A DNA stretch of 64,000 nucleotides from Neisseria lisongii (GCF_028463985.1 NZ_CP116766.1:1922001-1986000); one strand, 5' to 3'. Counted from the first letter of the stretch, positions 9,279 through 16,712 are shown. Notes: generated by a model not told the origin, from the sequence alone. Made by a program: numbers and translations.

Positions 9279-10190
9279 TTACACAATTCGCCCAAACTGC
9301 ATTTCATTATTTCTCAGGCGTTGGATATCCCGATGGGGCGGTTCGCCGAAGAAGCGGGCGTATTCTCGGTTGAACTGGCTCGGGCTTTCGTAGCCGACCG
9401 CCAAGGATGCCGTGGTTGCGTCTTTGTTTTCCTTGAACATCAAACGGCGGGCGTTTTGCAGGCGTAGCTGTTTTTGGTATTGCAAAGGGCTGGTGCCAGT
9501 GATTTTGCGAAAATGTTGTCGCAACGATGACGGGCTGATAAATACCATTTCCGCCAGCTTGTCCATTTCTATTTTTTCAGTGTAATGCTCGTTGAAATAG
9601 GCAATCACTTTCGCCACTTTCTGCTCAATCGTGCCTTGCGTCAATACCCGTTTTAGCATAGCGTGATGGTCGCTGGATAATAACCGCACCGCAATTTCTC
9701 GCTCAATCAACGGCAATAAGTGCGGTTGCAAATTTGGCGTTTTGAGCAATTTCACCAAGCGGATCAAGGCATCTAACAATTCTTCGTCCGCAGGGAACAC
9801 CGACAGCGTATCCGACAGGCTGGACATCTTCGGTTGCCACGCAATCTGCTCGTCCAGTTCCCTAAGCATCATTGCATCCAGCTCAATCCGCAGGCTCAAA
9901 TAAGGCGTGTGCTGGCTGGCGTTCAGCACATTAGACACCACGGGCAGATCCATTGTGGTCAGTGCCGTTTGCCCCTGCTCAATTTGTCGCACGCTGTCGC
10001 CAAAATTAAGATGTTGCGAACCTTGCACCACTAAAAACAGGCTTAACGGATAAATGCACGGCATCGGCTGGGTCGTGTGATTTCGCCGACACAGGCTCAA
10101 TGTGGGAATATCCGTGGTCAAAAAACACCCTTCTTCACGGGTTAAGCTTTCAATCAGCTCGGCAAGTTGGCGAAGTTTGTCGTTATTCAT
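9279..10190 (-). CDS. AraC-family transcriptional regulator (AraC_N type, YqhC-like)
   Basis: About 303 residues. The N-terminal part (IPTLSLCRRNHTTQPMPCIY, then SLFLVVQGSQHLNFGD) resembles the AraC_N cupin found in E. coli YqhC, an activator answering to reactive aldehydes. The C-terminal ~100 residues carry two helix-turn-helix motifs (MVFISPSSLRQHFRKITG; AVGYESPSQFNREYARFFG). The start chosen is MNNDKLRQ at 10190, preceded by GGTG; an upstream in-frame ATG at 10280 would overlap the divergent promoter. Divergent from the thioredoxin gene. Its likely targets are the TTAGGCAA sites at 10213, 10971 and 11748. Region lacks DUS and holds a perfect Haemophilus-type uptake core AAGTGCGGT at 9718-9726. 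Inducer unknown. Confidence 0.88.
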   Translation of the reverse strand: MNNDKLRQLAELIESLTREEGCFLTTDIPTLSLCRRNHTTQPMPCIYPLSLFLVVQGSQHLNFGDSVRQIEQGQTALTTMDLPVVSNVLNASQHTPYLSLRIELDAMMLRELDEQIAWQPKMSSLSDTLSVFPADEELLDALIRLVKLLKTPNLQPHLLPLIEREIAVRLLSSDHHAMLKRVLTQGTIEQKVAKVIAYFNEHYTEKIEMDKLAEMVFISPSSLRQHFRKITGTSPLQYQKQLRLQNARRLMFKENKDATTASLAVGYESPSQFNREYARFFGEPPHRDIQRLRNNEMQFGRIV

Positions 10191-10212
10191 TTTAATCACC
10201 CTATTTATCAAA

Positions 10213-10268
10213 TTAGGCAATAATCTGCTCGTTTTAGGCAAATAGTATAGCAGAAACTCGCCTATAAT
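10213..10268 (+). promoter_or_regulatory. AraC-type operator and promoter of the thioredoxin pair
   Basis: Direct half-sites TTAGGCAA at 10213-10220 and 10234-10241 are 21 bp apart, two helical turns. The -10 TATAAT at 10263-10268 starts 29 bp after the second half-site, which thus lies where a -35 box would be. This is the layout of AraC-type activation sites. The same geometry recurs at 10971. Confidence 0.7.
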
Positions 10269-10309
10269 ACGCCACATCAAGCAAACATTCTTTCAAAAGG
10301 AAAAACAAA

Positions 10310-10633
10310 ATGAGCAAAATTATTTATTCAAACGATCAACAATTTGAGCAAGATGTGATTCAATCCGAGCAACCTGTGTTGGTTGATTTTTATGCTGACT
10401 GGTGTCCGCCTTGCCAGATGATCGCCCCGATGTTGGACGAGTTGGCAGAAGATTATGCGGGCAGAGCGAAAGTGGTAAAAATCAACGTGGATCAAAACCC
10501 CGAGCTTTCCGCCCGTTACGGCATTCGTAGCATTCCGACCTTAATCACCTTCAAACAAGGTAAACCGCTACAGCAAACCGCAGGGGCAATGCCAAAACCG
10601 CAACTTGCATCGCTGATTGAAAAGGCACTGTAA
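10310..10633 (+). CDS. Thioredoxin with WCPPC active site
   Basis: 107-residue cytoplasmic thioredoxin. The fold is complete: VLVDFYADWCPPCQMIAPML near residues 22-41, then the cis-Pro motif SIPTLITFKQG. The active site is WCPPC rather than the classical WCGPC, which would be expected to shift redox potential. AAAAGG precedes the ATG. The stop overlaps the next start by one base (TAATG), so the two thioredoxin-like genes are translationally coupled. It is first in a set apparently controlled by the divergent AraC-type regulator. Confidence 0.93.
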   Translation: MSKIIYSNDQQFEQDVIQSEQPVLVDFYADWCPPCQMIAPMLDELAEDYAGRAKVVKINVDQNPELSARYGIRSIPTLITFKQGKPLQQTAGAMPKPQLASLIEKAL

Positions 10634-10974
10634 TGTTGCAACAAAGCCTTAGCGACATTGAGCAGGCTATCGCCAGTAAACGCCTGAGCCTGCTTTATGT
10701 GCAAGCCCCGAATTGTGGCGTGTGTGGCGTGTTCCGCCATCAAGTGGGCGAATTGCTGGAACAAATGCCCGCAGTGAACGGCGTATTTACCGACATCAGC
10801 CTTGTGCCGAGTATCGCCAGCCGTTTTCACGTGCTGACCGCCCCTGCGGTGCTGGTGTTCTTTGACAACAAAGAAGTGTACCGCACCGCCCGTTACATCA
10901 AAACAGCGGAATTAAAGGCGATGTTGGACGATTATCTGCAACTGATGCAAGATGAAAACAACTTGTCAAATTAG
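10633..10974 (+). CDS. Thioredoxin-like protein with CGVC motif
   Basis: 113 residues, thioredoxin fold. LLYVQAPNCGVCGVFRHQV holds a CGVC redox motif and TAPAVLVFFDNKE matches the cis-Pro strand. It lacks the Trp of true thioredoxins, as in the YtpP-like group. Start overlaps the previous stop by one base. The redox partner is unknown; context suggests it works with the WCPPC thioredoxin in thiol repair. Confidence 0.85.
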   Translation: MLQQSLSDIEQAIASKRLSLLYVQAPNCGVCGVFRHQVGELLEQMPAVNGVFTDISLVPSIASRFHVLTAPAVLVFFDNKEVYRTARYIKTAELKAMLDDYLQLMQDENNLSN

Positions 10975-11026
10975 GCAATAATTAGCGTGTTTTAGGCAAG
11001 TATTATCCCTAACCCTTATTTATAAT
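10971..11026 (+). promoter_or_regulatory. AraC-type operator and promoter of the OsmC-like gene
   Basis: Half-sites TTAGGCAA at 10971-10978 and 10992-10999, again 21 bp apart, with TATAAT at 11021-11026, again 29 bp from the second half-site. The first half-site overlaps the stop of the preceding gene. A further TAGGCAA at 11026-11032 overlaps the -10. Confidence 0.7.
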
Positions 11027-11075
11027 AGGCAACCAACAAGGCATGGTGTCTTGTTATCAACAAAAGGAAAAGAAA

Positions 11076-11138
11076 ATGAAACCTTCAGTTAATTTAAATG
11101 TTATCGGTGAATTTGGTGCAATCGTTGAAAAAGATTAA
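11076..11138 (+). other. 20-codon out-of-frame start of the OsmC-like gene (probable frameshift)
   Basis: The only well-placed ribosome binding site (AAAAGGAAAAG) leads to the ATG at 11076, but this frame stops after 20 codons at 11136-11138. Removing one base from the GAAAAAG run at 11127-11133 would join it smoothly to the OsmC frame (…VEKIKDLSQGKL). The simplest reading is a one-base insertion, either real or a sequence error. Confidence 0.6.
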
Positions 11139-11628
11139 AGATTTGAGCCAAGGCAAACTGACTTTAGAAATGAGCAGCCAAAGCAACGGCGGATTGAGCA
11201 TGAAAACCAGCACGGGCAATACGATTTTAGGCGGTAAAGTGGACAGCAGCCGTGTGGGCAAATTCCAAACCATCGGCGATGAACCGCCATTATTAGACGG
11301 TAAAGATTTGGGGCTTTCGCCGATTGAATATCTGCTGCAATCGCTCGCAGGCTGCTACACCGCATCTTTGGCGATTTTAGCCGAGCAAAACGGCATTGAG
11401 CTTGACGATATCCGCATCAATTTTGCCGCCGATACCGATTTGGGTGGTGTACTGGGCTTAAACCCTAACGCCCGCAAAGGTGTCAGCCAAATCCGTGCTG
11501 ATATTCAGCTAAAAAGTGCCACAGCGACCGACGCACAGTTGGATGATTTAATCGTGAAGTTAGAAGCATTTTCACCGCTTTGTGATACTTTGGTGAACGG
11601 CACGCAAATTATCACCAAACGGGTATAA
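11098..11628 (+). CDS. OsmC/Ohr family protein, N-terminus frameshifted
   Basis: 176 codons from the first in-frame ATG, which has no Shine-Dalgarno sequence. The OsmC-like domain is otherwise intact: SPIEYLLQSLAGCYTASLA with the first conserved Cys, and FSPLCDTLVNGTQI with the second. OsmC/Ohr proteins reduce organic hydroperoxides with such a Cys pair, though members of this subgroup are less well studied. The natural N-terminus seems to lie in another frame at 11076. It has its own AraC-type promoter. Whether functional protein is made depends on that one-base difference. Confidence 0.8.
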   Translation: MLSVNLVQSLKKIKDLSQGKLTLEMSSQSNGGLSMKTSTGNTILGGKVDSSRVGKFQTIGDEPPLLDGKDLGLSPIEYLLQSLAGCYTASLAILAEQNGIELDDIRINFAADTDLGGVLGLNPNARKGVSQIRADIQLKSATATDAQLDDLIVKLEAFSPLCDTLVNGTQIITKRV

Positions 11629-11747
11629 ACCAAACCGCCGCTGTTTTAGATGGCAAATCTAAAAGGCAATCCGATATTTTCAGACAATTTGGTCGGGTTG
11701 CCAAAAGCGGTTTTTAGACGGCTTTTGCTTTAACTGGACTTGTCAGA

Positions 11748-11804
11748 TTAGGCAATAACATACAGAAAAAAAGCCAAAAATAGACGATTTGTTTTTGCCA
11801 TAAT
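11748..11804 (+). promoter_or_regulatory. Degenerate AraC-type operator upstream of the ICMT-like gene
   Basis: TTAGGCAA at 11748-11755, a weaker half-site AAAGCCAA at 11770-11777 (5 of 8) and CATAAT at 11799-11804. Distances are within one base of the two strong sites. A lone TTAGGCAA also occurs at 12307-12314 before the next gene. Confidence 0.45.
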
Positions 11805-11848
11805 GCAATTTTTCATCATTTGAAAAATTTGAAAAAAAAGGCTCAACC

Positions 11849-12298
11849 ATGAAACTAAAAATCCCGCCGCCTTTGTGGACTTTATTGACCGCTTTGACAA
11901 TGTGGCTTTTGGCACACATCGCCCCCGATGCCTTTTCGCTACCGTCCGCATCGTGGCTTGCCGCCATCATCGCTGTGGCGGGCGGTTTGATTACCGCCGC
12001 CGGTGCAAGGGCATTGTCGCAGGCAAAAACCACGCTCAGCCCGCACCACCCCGACCAAACCACGCAGATTGTCCGCCACGGTATTTTGCGTTTTAGCCGC
12101 AATCCGATGTATTTGGGCATGGCGTTATTTTTGACCGCTTGGGCAATATTTTTGGGGCATATGCTGGCATGGCTCGGCGTGGTTGGGTTTATTTGGATTA
12201 TTACCGTTTTGCAAATTCAACCTGAAGAGCGGCTTTTGGCAGAAAAATTCGGTGCAGACTATGCCGATTACTGTCGCCAAACCCGACGCTGGTTATAG
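11849..12298 (+). CDS. Isoprenylcysteine carboxylmethyltransferase (ICMT/PEMT) family membrane protein
   Basis: 149 residues with four hydrophobic segments. The C-terminal half is typical of the family: IVRHGILRFSRNPMYLGMAL, then IQPEERLLAEKFGADYADYCRQ. In eukaryotes ICMT methylates prenylated proteins. Bacterial homologues are common beside redox or metal genes and their substrates are mostly unknown. Start ATG follows AAAAAAGG. It lies 51 bp before the mdaB-like gene, so they are likely cotranscribed. Confidence 0.85.
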   Translation: MKLKIPPPLWTLLTALTMWLLAHIAPDAFSLPSASWLAAIIAVAGGLITAAGARALSQAKTTLSPHHPDQTTQIVRHGILRFSRNPMYLGMALFLTAWAIFLGHMLAWLGVVGFIWIITVLQIQPEERLLAEKFGADYADYCRQTRRWL

Positions 12299-12348
12299 GC
12301 TCGATTTTAGGCAATTTAAAAAACTTAACTTTTCATTAGGAGTGTTTT

Positions 12349-12933
12349 ATGAAAAAAATCTTAATCATCAACGGTCATCAATTTTACCCTGTGGTCGCCG
12401 AAGGCAAACTCACCCGCTCGTTTATTGAAACCGCCACACAAACCCTTGAAGGCAAAGGCTATCAAGTCAAAACATCGGAAGTAGAAAACTACGATGTGGC
12501 GGACGAGCTGGAAAAATTCCAATGGGCGGATGCCGTGATTTTCCAATTTCCAAGTAACTGGATGGGCTTAGCGTGGAAAGCCAAACGCTATATTGACGAT
12601 GTGTTCAACGCTGGTCGTGGCGGAGTATTGTGCGTGTCCGACGGCAGAAGTCGTAGCAACCCCGATGCCCAATACGGCACGGGTGGACTGATGGGCGACA
12701 AACAGTATATGCTCTCAGCAACCTTCAATATGCCGAAAGCATCGCTGGACGATCCGAACCAATACTTGTTTGAAGGCAAAGGTTTAGACGATTTATTATT
12801 GCCAATCCACGCCAACTTCCGCTACATCGGTATGCAAAAACTTCCGAGCTTTGCCAGCTATGATGTGTTAAAAAATCCAGACATCGCCCAAGATTTGCAG
12901 GATTTTGCCGAACACGTTGCCAAACATATCTAA
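12349..12933 (+). CDS. MdaB-like NAD(P)H:quinone oxidoreductase
   Basis: 194-residue flavodoxin-fold enzyme matching MdaB (modulator of drug activity B), which uses NAD(P)H and FAD to reduce quinones by two electrons. Visible: N-terminal MKKILIINGHQFYPVVAEG, and VIFQFPSNWMGLAWKAKRYI, characteristic of the group. Length matches. AGGAG precedes the start. A quinone reductase beside an AraC_N regulator, thioredoxins and an OsmC protein points to defence against electrophiles. Confidence 0.9.
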   Translation: MKKILIINGHQFYPVVAEGKLTRSFIETATQTLEGKGYQVKTSEVENYDVADELEKFQWADAVIFQFPSNWMGLAWKAKRYIDDVFNAGRGGVLCVSDGRSRSNPDAQYGTGGLMGDKQYMLSATFNMPKASLDDPNQYLFEGKGLDDLLLPIHANFRYIGMQKLPSFASYDVLKNPDIAQDLQDFAEHVAKHI

Positions 12934-12955
12934 AAACCGCCCTTTATAAAAAACA

Positions 12956-12980
12956 CGCCGTCTTATTTTCAGATGGCGTT
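12956..12980 (+). terminator. Terminator from a degenerate DUS pair
   Basis: ACGCCGTCT and AGATGGCGT form a hairpin followed by TTTGTTT, 22 bases after the mdaB-like stop. It looks like an eroded DUS inverted repeat and marks the right edge of the DUS-poor island. Confidence 0.6.
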
Positions 12981-13011
12981 TTGTTTAGAAAAGTAGCGGC
13001 AGGTAGGGGGA

Positions 13012-13614
13012 TTAACCGAATACTTTGAGCCGTTCTTCCACCGGTTTGAACGTTTTCTCGCCTGCAGGGGCGGCGATACCGCCGATAACCATTTGCGCAC
13101 GCAGCGTCCAGTTGGCAGGGATTTGCCATTCTTTGGCAATATCGGCATCAGGTAGCGGATTGTAGTGTTGCAGATTTACGCCGACATCGGCGGCGCTCAA
13201 GGTTGTCCACAAAGCATATTGCACCATCGCATCAGCGTGATCCGCCCAAATCGGGAAATTATCGGCGTAGGCGGGGAACTGTTGCTGCAGACCGGCTACG
13301 ACTTCCTGATCTTCAAAAAAGAGAATGGTGGCAGCGGCGGCTTTGAAGTCGTTGATCCGCTCTTGGGTCGGGGCAAACGATTCGGCGGGAACGATGGCAC
13401 GCAGGGTGTTTTCGACAAATTGCCACACTTTTTCGTGTTCGTCGCCGAACAACACCACCAGGCGGGTGCTTTGCGAATTGAATGCCGAAGGCGTGTGCAG
13501 TAGGGCGTGTTCGACAATTTGCTGCACTTCCTGACGGCTGATCGGCAGTTTTTTATTGAGGGCGTAAATTGAACGGCGGTTTGCGGCAGCGTTCATCAGG
13601 GTTTGGTAAGACAT
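13012..13614 (-). CDS. Nitroreductase family protein (Frm2-like)
   Basis: 200 residues from MSYQTLMN at 13614, which follows AAAAAGGA; the open frame extends further upstream without a better start. N-terminal RRSIYALNKKLPIS and SAFNSQSTRLVVLFG match the Frm2/Hbn1-like branch of FMN nitroreductases, and AMVQYALWTTLSAADVGVNLQHYNP supports it. Members reduce nitroaromatics or quinones using NAD(P)H. Encoded 87 bp downstream of doxX on the same strand; the divergent LysR gene is the obvious regulator. Confidence 0.88.
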   Translation of the reverse strand: MSYQTLMNAAANRRSIYALNKKLPISRQEVQQIVEHALLHTPSAFNSQSTRLVVLFGDEHEKVWQFVENTLRAIVPAESFAPTQERINDFKAAAATILFFEDQEVVAGLQQQFPAYADNFPIWADHADAMVQYALWTTLSAADVGVNLQHYNPLPDADIAKEWQIPANWTLRAQMVIGGIAAPAGEKTFKPVEERLKVFG

Positions 13615-13641
13615 CTTAAATCCTTTTTGTGCTTGTTGTTG

Positions 13642-13675
13642 GAAACCGTGCCGCCTTGTGGGAGGCGGCGGTTTC
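13642..13675 (-). other. Intercistronic hairpin between doxX and the nitroreductase gene
   Basis: GAAACCG/CGGTTTC and CCGCC/GGCGG arms form a stable stem. On the minus strand no T-run follows, so it is more likely a processing or stability element than a terminator. Confidence 0.45.
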
Positions 13676-13700
13676 TGTTTTTGATGTGGAGCGTAAAAAA

Positions 13701-14090
13701 TTACTTGTTTTTGCCGAACGCATGATCCAACGCCCACGAACCGGCACCGGCAGCGGCAATATAAAGGAAGACAAAGCAGAACAAAACGGCAGATTCACCG
13801 TGGTTGGCAATCGGGAACAGCGGCGCTTCGGCGGCGTGTGCCATAAAGTAGGCAACCGCCATCTGGCCCGACAAAATAAAGGCAGTCGGGCGGGTAAACA
13901 GACCCAAAATCAGCAAAATGCCGCCGACAATTTCCAATACGCCGGCTGCGAAAAAGATACCTTGCGGTGCGCCGCCCATGGAAATCGGAAACTCAAAAAA
14001 TTTCGCCGTACCGTGCAGCAGAAACAGATAGGCGGTTACGATGCGCAACACGGCGAGTAAAACAGGTTGGAAGCGTTGTAAAGCGTTCAT
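13701..14090 (-). CDS. DoxX family membrane protein
   Basis: 129 residues, four membrane segments. LRIVTAYLFLLHGTAKFFEFP and the following GVLEIVGGILLILGLFTR are typical of DoxX/DoxD proteins. In several bacteria DoxX proteins sit with redox enzymes or act in thiol stress resistance. First gene of the doxX-nitroreductase pair; shares a 104-bp divergent promoter region with the LysR gene. Confidence 0.88.
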   Translation of the reverse strand: MNALQRFQPVLLAVLRIVTAYLFLLHGTAKFFEFPISMGGAPQGIFFAAGVLEIVGGILLILGLFTRPTAFILSGQMAVAYFMAHAAEAPLFPIANHGESAVLFCFVFLYIAAAGAGSWALDHAFGKNK

Positions 14091-14124
14091 AGGATAAATT
14101 CCGATACATAATAATCAATAGCAG

Positions 14125-14161
14125 GCAGTATAGATAATTCTTTACAGTAGATATATACTGC
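14125..14161. promoter_or_regulatory. Inverted repeat between doxX and lysR, candidate LysR operator
   Basis: GCAGTATA at 14125-14132 and TATACTGC at 14154-14161 are perfect inverse arms. The symmetry extends outward to CAATA and TATTG. It lies centrally in the divergent promoter region, the usual place for a LysR-type regulator to bind. Confidence 0.55.
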
Positions 14162-14194
14162 TTTTATTGATGTAATATTTCCGGATAAGAAAAG

Positions 14195-15097
14195 ATGGAC
14201 ACCCTGTTCAGTTTGAAAGTCTTCCGCAGCGTGGTGCAAAACGGCAGCTTTACCAAAGCAGCGGACCAGTTGGATATTTCTACAGCGATGGCGAGCAAAC
14301 ATGTGCGCCATCTCGAAAATTCGATTAAAGCCAAACTGCTGCACCGCAACAGCCGCAATCTGCATCTGACCGAAGCTGGCGAAGAATATTACCGCCAGTG
14401 CAGCTATGCCTTGGATACGCTGGACACAGCGGCGCAAAAAGCAGCGGGCGGCGCAGATACACCGCAGGGTCTGCTGCGGGTAACCATGCCGCTTTGGTTT
14501 GCCAATTTCTGCATGAGCGGCTGGCTGGTGGAATATCGGGAACGCTATCCCGAAGTAGAGCTGGATTTGGTGTTGGACAACCGCCATATCGACCTGATTG
14601 CCGAAGGTTTCGACTTGGCGCTCAGAGTCTCAAAAACGCTCAATCCCTCGCTGATTGTGAAACCGCTGGCGAAAATCCGCTTTGTCTTAGTCGCCTCGCC
14701 CGAATACCTGCAACGCAGCGGTATGCCGACCACCCCCGAAGAAATCATGCGCTGCAACGCCGTGTTGCCGTCCTACACCGACCAGCGCAGCTTGGAAATT
14801 ACCCGCAACGCCGACGGCAAACGGTCTTTGCTCAACCTGAAATCAGCGGTTCAGACCGACAACACGCTGATGGTGGGCCAACTGATACGGGCGGGCGCAG
14901 GCATCGGCTACCAGCCGTTTTGGGTCGTACGCCGAGAGCTGGAAGCGGGCAGTTTGGTGCAACTGTTGCCCGATTACACGCTGGTGTCCGACCAACTGAA
15001 TGCCGTGTATGTCGATCGGGCGTTTCTGAGCGCAAAAGTGCGCAGCTTTATCGACTTTCTCAGCGAGAAATTCAGCAGCGAGGCGGACGGAACGTAA
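14195..15097 (+). CDS. LysR-family transcriptional regulator
   Basis: 300 residues, full length. N-terminal winged helix (LKVFRSVVQNGSFTKAADQL, then MASKHVRHLENSIKAKLLHR) and LysR effector domain (AEGFDLALRVS, VGQLIRAGAGIGYQPFWV). It resembles the CrgA/AaeR-like branch common in Neisseria. Divergent from doxX-nitroreductase, which it probably controls. Inducer not evident, though quinones or nitro compounds would fit. Confidence 0.92.
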   Translation: MDTLFSLKVFRSVVQNGSFTKAADQLDISTAMASKHVRHLENSIKAKLLHRNSRNLHLTEAGEEYYRQCSYALDTLDTAAQKAAGGADTPQGLLRVTMPLWFANFCMSGWLVEYRERYPEVELDLVLDNRHIDLIAEGFDLALRVSKTLNPSLIVKPLAKIRFVLVASPEYLQRSGMPTTPEEIMRCNAVLPSYTDQRSLEITRNADGKRSLLNLKSAVQTDNTLMVGQLIRAGAGIGYQPFWVVRRELEAGSLVQLLPDYTLVSDQLNAVYVDRAFLSAKVRSFIDFLSEKFSSEADGT

Positions 15098-15110
15098 CAC
15101 GCATATATCA

Positions 15111-15142
15111 AGGCCGTCTGAAAATTGATTTTCAGACGGCCT
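15111..15142. terminator. DUS inverted-repeat terminator
   Basis: Paired AGGCCGTCTGAAAA arms between the converging lysR (+) and acr3 (-) genes. Confidence 0.8.
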
Positions 15143-15166
15143 GTTTACTATTTTGCAGACAATTTG

Positions 15167-16171
15167 TTAAACAGTGTGATTACGGTTTATCCACGACACC
15201 AATGAAAGCATAACCGGTACTTCAACCAATACGCCGACAACCGTGGCTAATGCCGCACCGGAATGTAAACCGAATAAAGAAATGGCGACGGCAACGGCAA
15301 GTTCAAAAAAGTTACTTGTTCCAATCAAGCAGGCAGGTGCGGCGATGTTATGCGGCAGTTTGAGCCATTTAGCCATTAAATTGCCCAAAAAGAAAATACC
15401 GTAGGTTTGAACCAGCAAAGGAATAGCAATCAACACAATCACAAGCGGATTTGCCACAATGGTTTGAGCCTGAAATGCAAACAGCAACACCACGGTTAAA
15501 ATCAAACCCAGTATTGAAAACGGTTTTAATTTTTTGCCAAGCACGGCTAAAGAACGATCTGTTTTTTGGCAAATTTTCCGAGTAGCCGCCCCAGCAATCA
15601 ATGGCAGCACCACATACAGCAAGGTACTGTAAAACAGCGTGTCGTAAGGAATGGTAATATCACTGACCCCCAGTAAAAAACCGGCAATCGGGGCAAATGC
15701 AAAAATCATAATAATGTCATTGACCGATACTTGCACCAACGTATAATTCGGATCGCCTTTTACCAGTTGCGACCACACAAAAACCATCGCCGTACAGGGT
15801 GCAACGCCGAGCAAAATCATTCCTGCAATATAGGCTTGAGCGTCATCGGCACCGACCCAATTGGCAAATAAAACACGGAAAAACAGCCAACCGATAAACG
15901 CCATCGTAAAAGGCTTGATCAACCAGTTGATAACAACCGTCATCGCCAACCCTTTCGGCTTTTTGCCAATATGTTTGATTGCCGACCAGTCAATCTGGAT
16001 CATCATCGGATAAATCATCAGCCAAATCAATACCGCCACAGGCAAATTGATATGTGCAATTTCAAGGGTTGCAATTTGTGTGATGATGTGTGGAAACCAA
16101 AGCCCCAAGCCAACTCCGGCAACGATTGCCAACGCCACCCAAATACTCAAAAATCGTTCAAAAATACCCAT
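15167..16171 (-). CDS. Arsenite efflux transporter Acr3 (BASS superfamily)
   Basis: 334 residues with about ten membrane segments. It carries the ACR3 signature LLGVAPCTAMVFVWSQLVKGD with the conserved Cys, plus GTSNFFELAVAVAISLFG. Exports arsenite across the inner membrane. It is alone: no arsR or arsC lies beside it. It contains no DUS and is more AT-rich than the genes around it, consistent with acquisition. Start ATG at 16171 follows AGGAAG. Confidence 0.92.
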   Translation of the reverse strand: MGIFERFLSIWVALAIVAGVGLGLWFPHIITQIATLEIAHINLPVAVLIWLMIYPMMIQIDWSAIKHIGKKPKGLAMTVVINWLIKPFTMAFIGWLFFRVLFANWVGADDAQAYIAGMILLGVAPCTAMVFVWSQLVKGDPNYTLVQVSVNDIIMIFAFAPIAGFLLGVSDITIPYDTLFYSTLLYVVLPLIAGAATRKICQKTDRSLAVLGKKLKPFSILGLILTVVLLFAFQAQTIVANPLVIVLIAIPLLVQTYGIFFLGNLMAKWLKLPHNIAAPACLIGTSNFFELAVAVAISLFGLHSGAALATVVGVLVEVPVMLSLVSWINRNHTV

Positions 16172-16211
16172 TTATTCTTCCTTTTTTGGGTTTCATGAGG
16201 CAACCATTTCC

Positions 16212-16712
16212 CTATTCTCTTTCACCATACACCGCTTCGGGCGAATGTGTCCGGTGCAGCCGGTACCAGCCGAACAGGCGGGTGAGGCAGAGTAGGGCGG
16301 TCAGGGGGAGGCAGAGGGCGGTAATCAGGTAGCGGGGATTGTGGAGGTTGATGGTGTTGTTGCCGGACATCAGGTTCAGAATGGCCCAAAACCATTCCCA
16401 CACGGCGGGCAGGCTGAACGCCAACACGGCAATCAGGCCGAGGGTGCGGAAAATGCCGATGGGCAGAATTTGCCGACGTAATACGCTGCGGTTGAGCTGC
16501 AGCAAAACCGTCAGGCCGAAGCCGATTATCAGGACCATGCCGCCGTTGGAAATAATCTGCAGGCTGTTGAACGCAATTTCCGGCGTGAGCGACGGGCTGT
16601 CGGGGGCGGCCGACTGATGCAGGTTCAGGCTTTGATAGACGTTGATACCCAAACCGTAAACCATATCGGCCAGCACCAGCCATACGGGCAGGGAAGTAAG
16701 CAGTCGTTTCAT
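16212..16712 (-). CDS. Small membrane protein of unknown function
   Basis: 166 residues with four hydrophobic segments (LPVWLVLADMVYGL; MVLIIGFGLTVLLQL; TLGLIAVLAFSLPAVWEWFW; LITALCLPLTALLCL). No family recognised. It lies between acr3 and pykA without an obvious operon partner. An alternative-frame ORF over the same bases lacks sensible hydrophobic pattern. Confidence 0.65.
   Translation of the reverse strand: MKRLLTSLPVWLVLADMVYGLGINVYQSLNLHQSAAPDSPSLTPEIAFNSLQIISNGGMVLIIGFGLTVLLQLNRSVLRRQILPIGIFRTLGLIAVLAFSLPAVWEWFWAILNLMSGNNTINLHNPRYLITALCLPLTALLCLTRLFGWYRLHRTHSPEAVYGERE

Noticed and set aside
11127..11138. Programmed frameshift in the OsmC-like gene
   Set aside because: The required shift is +1, whereas the A-rich GAAAAAG resembles -1 slippery sites and lacks the sixth A. 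A simple insertion fits better.
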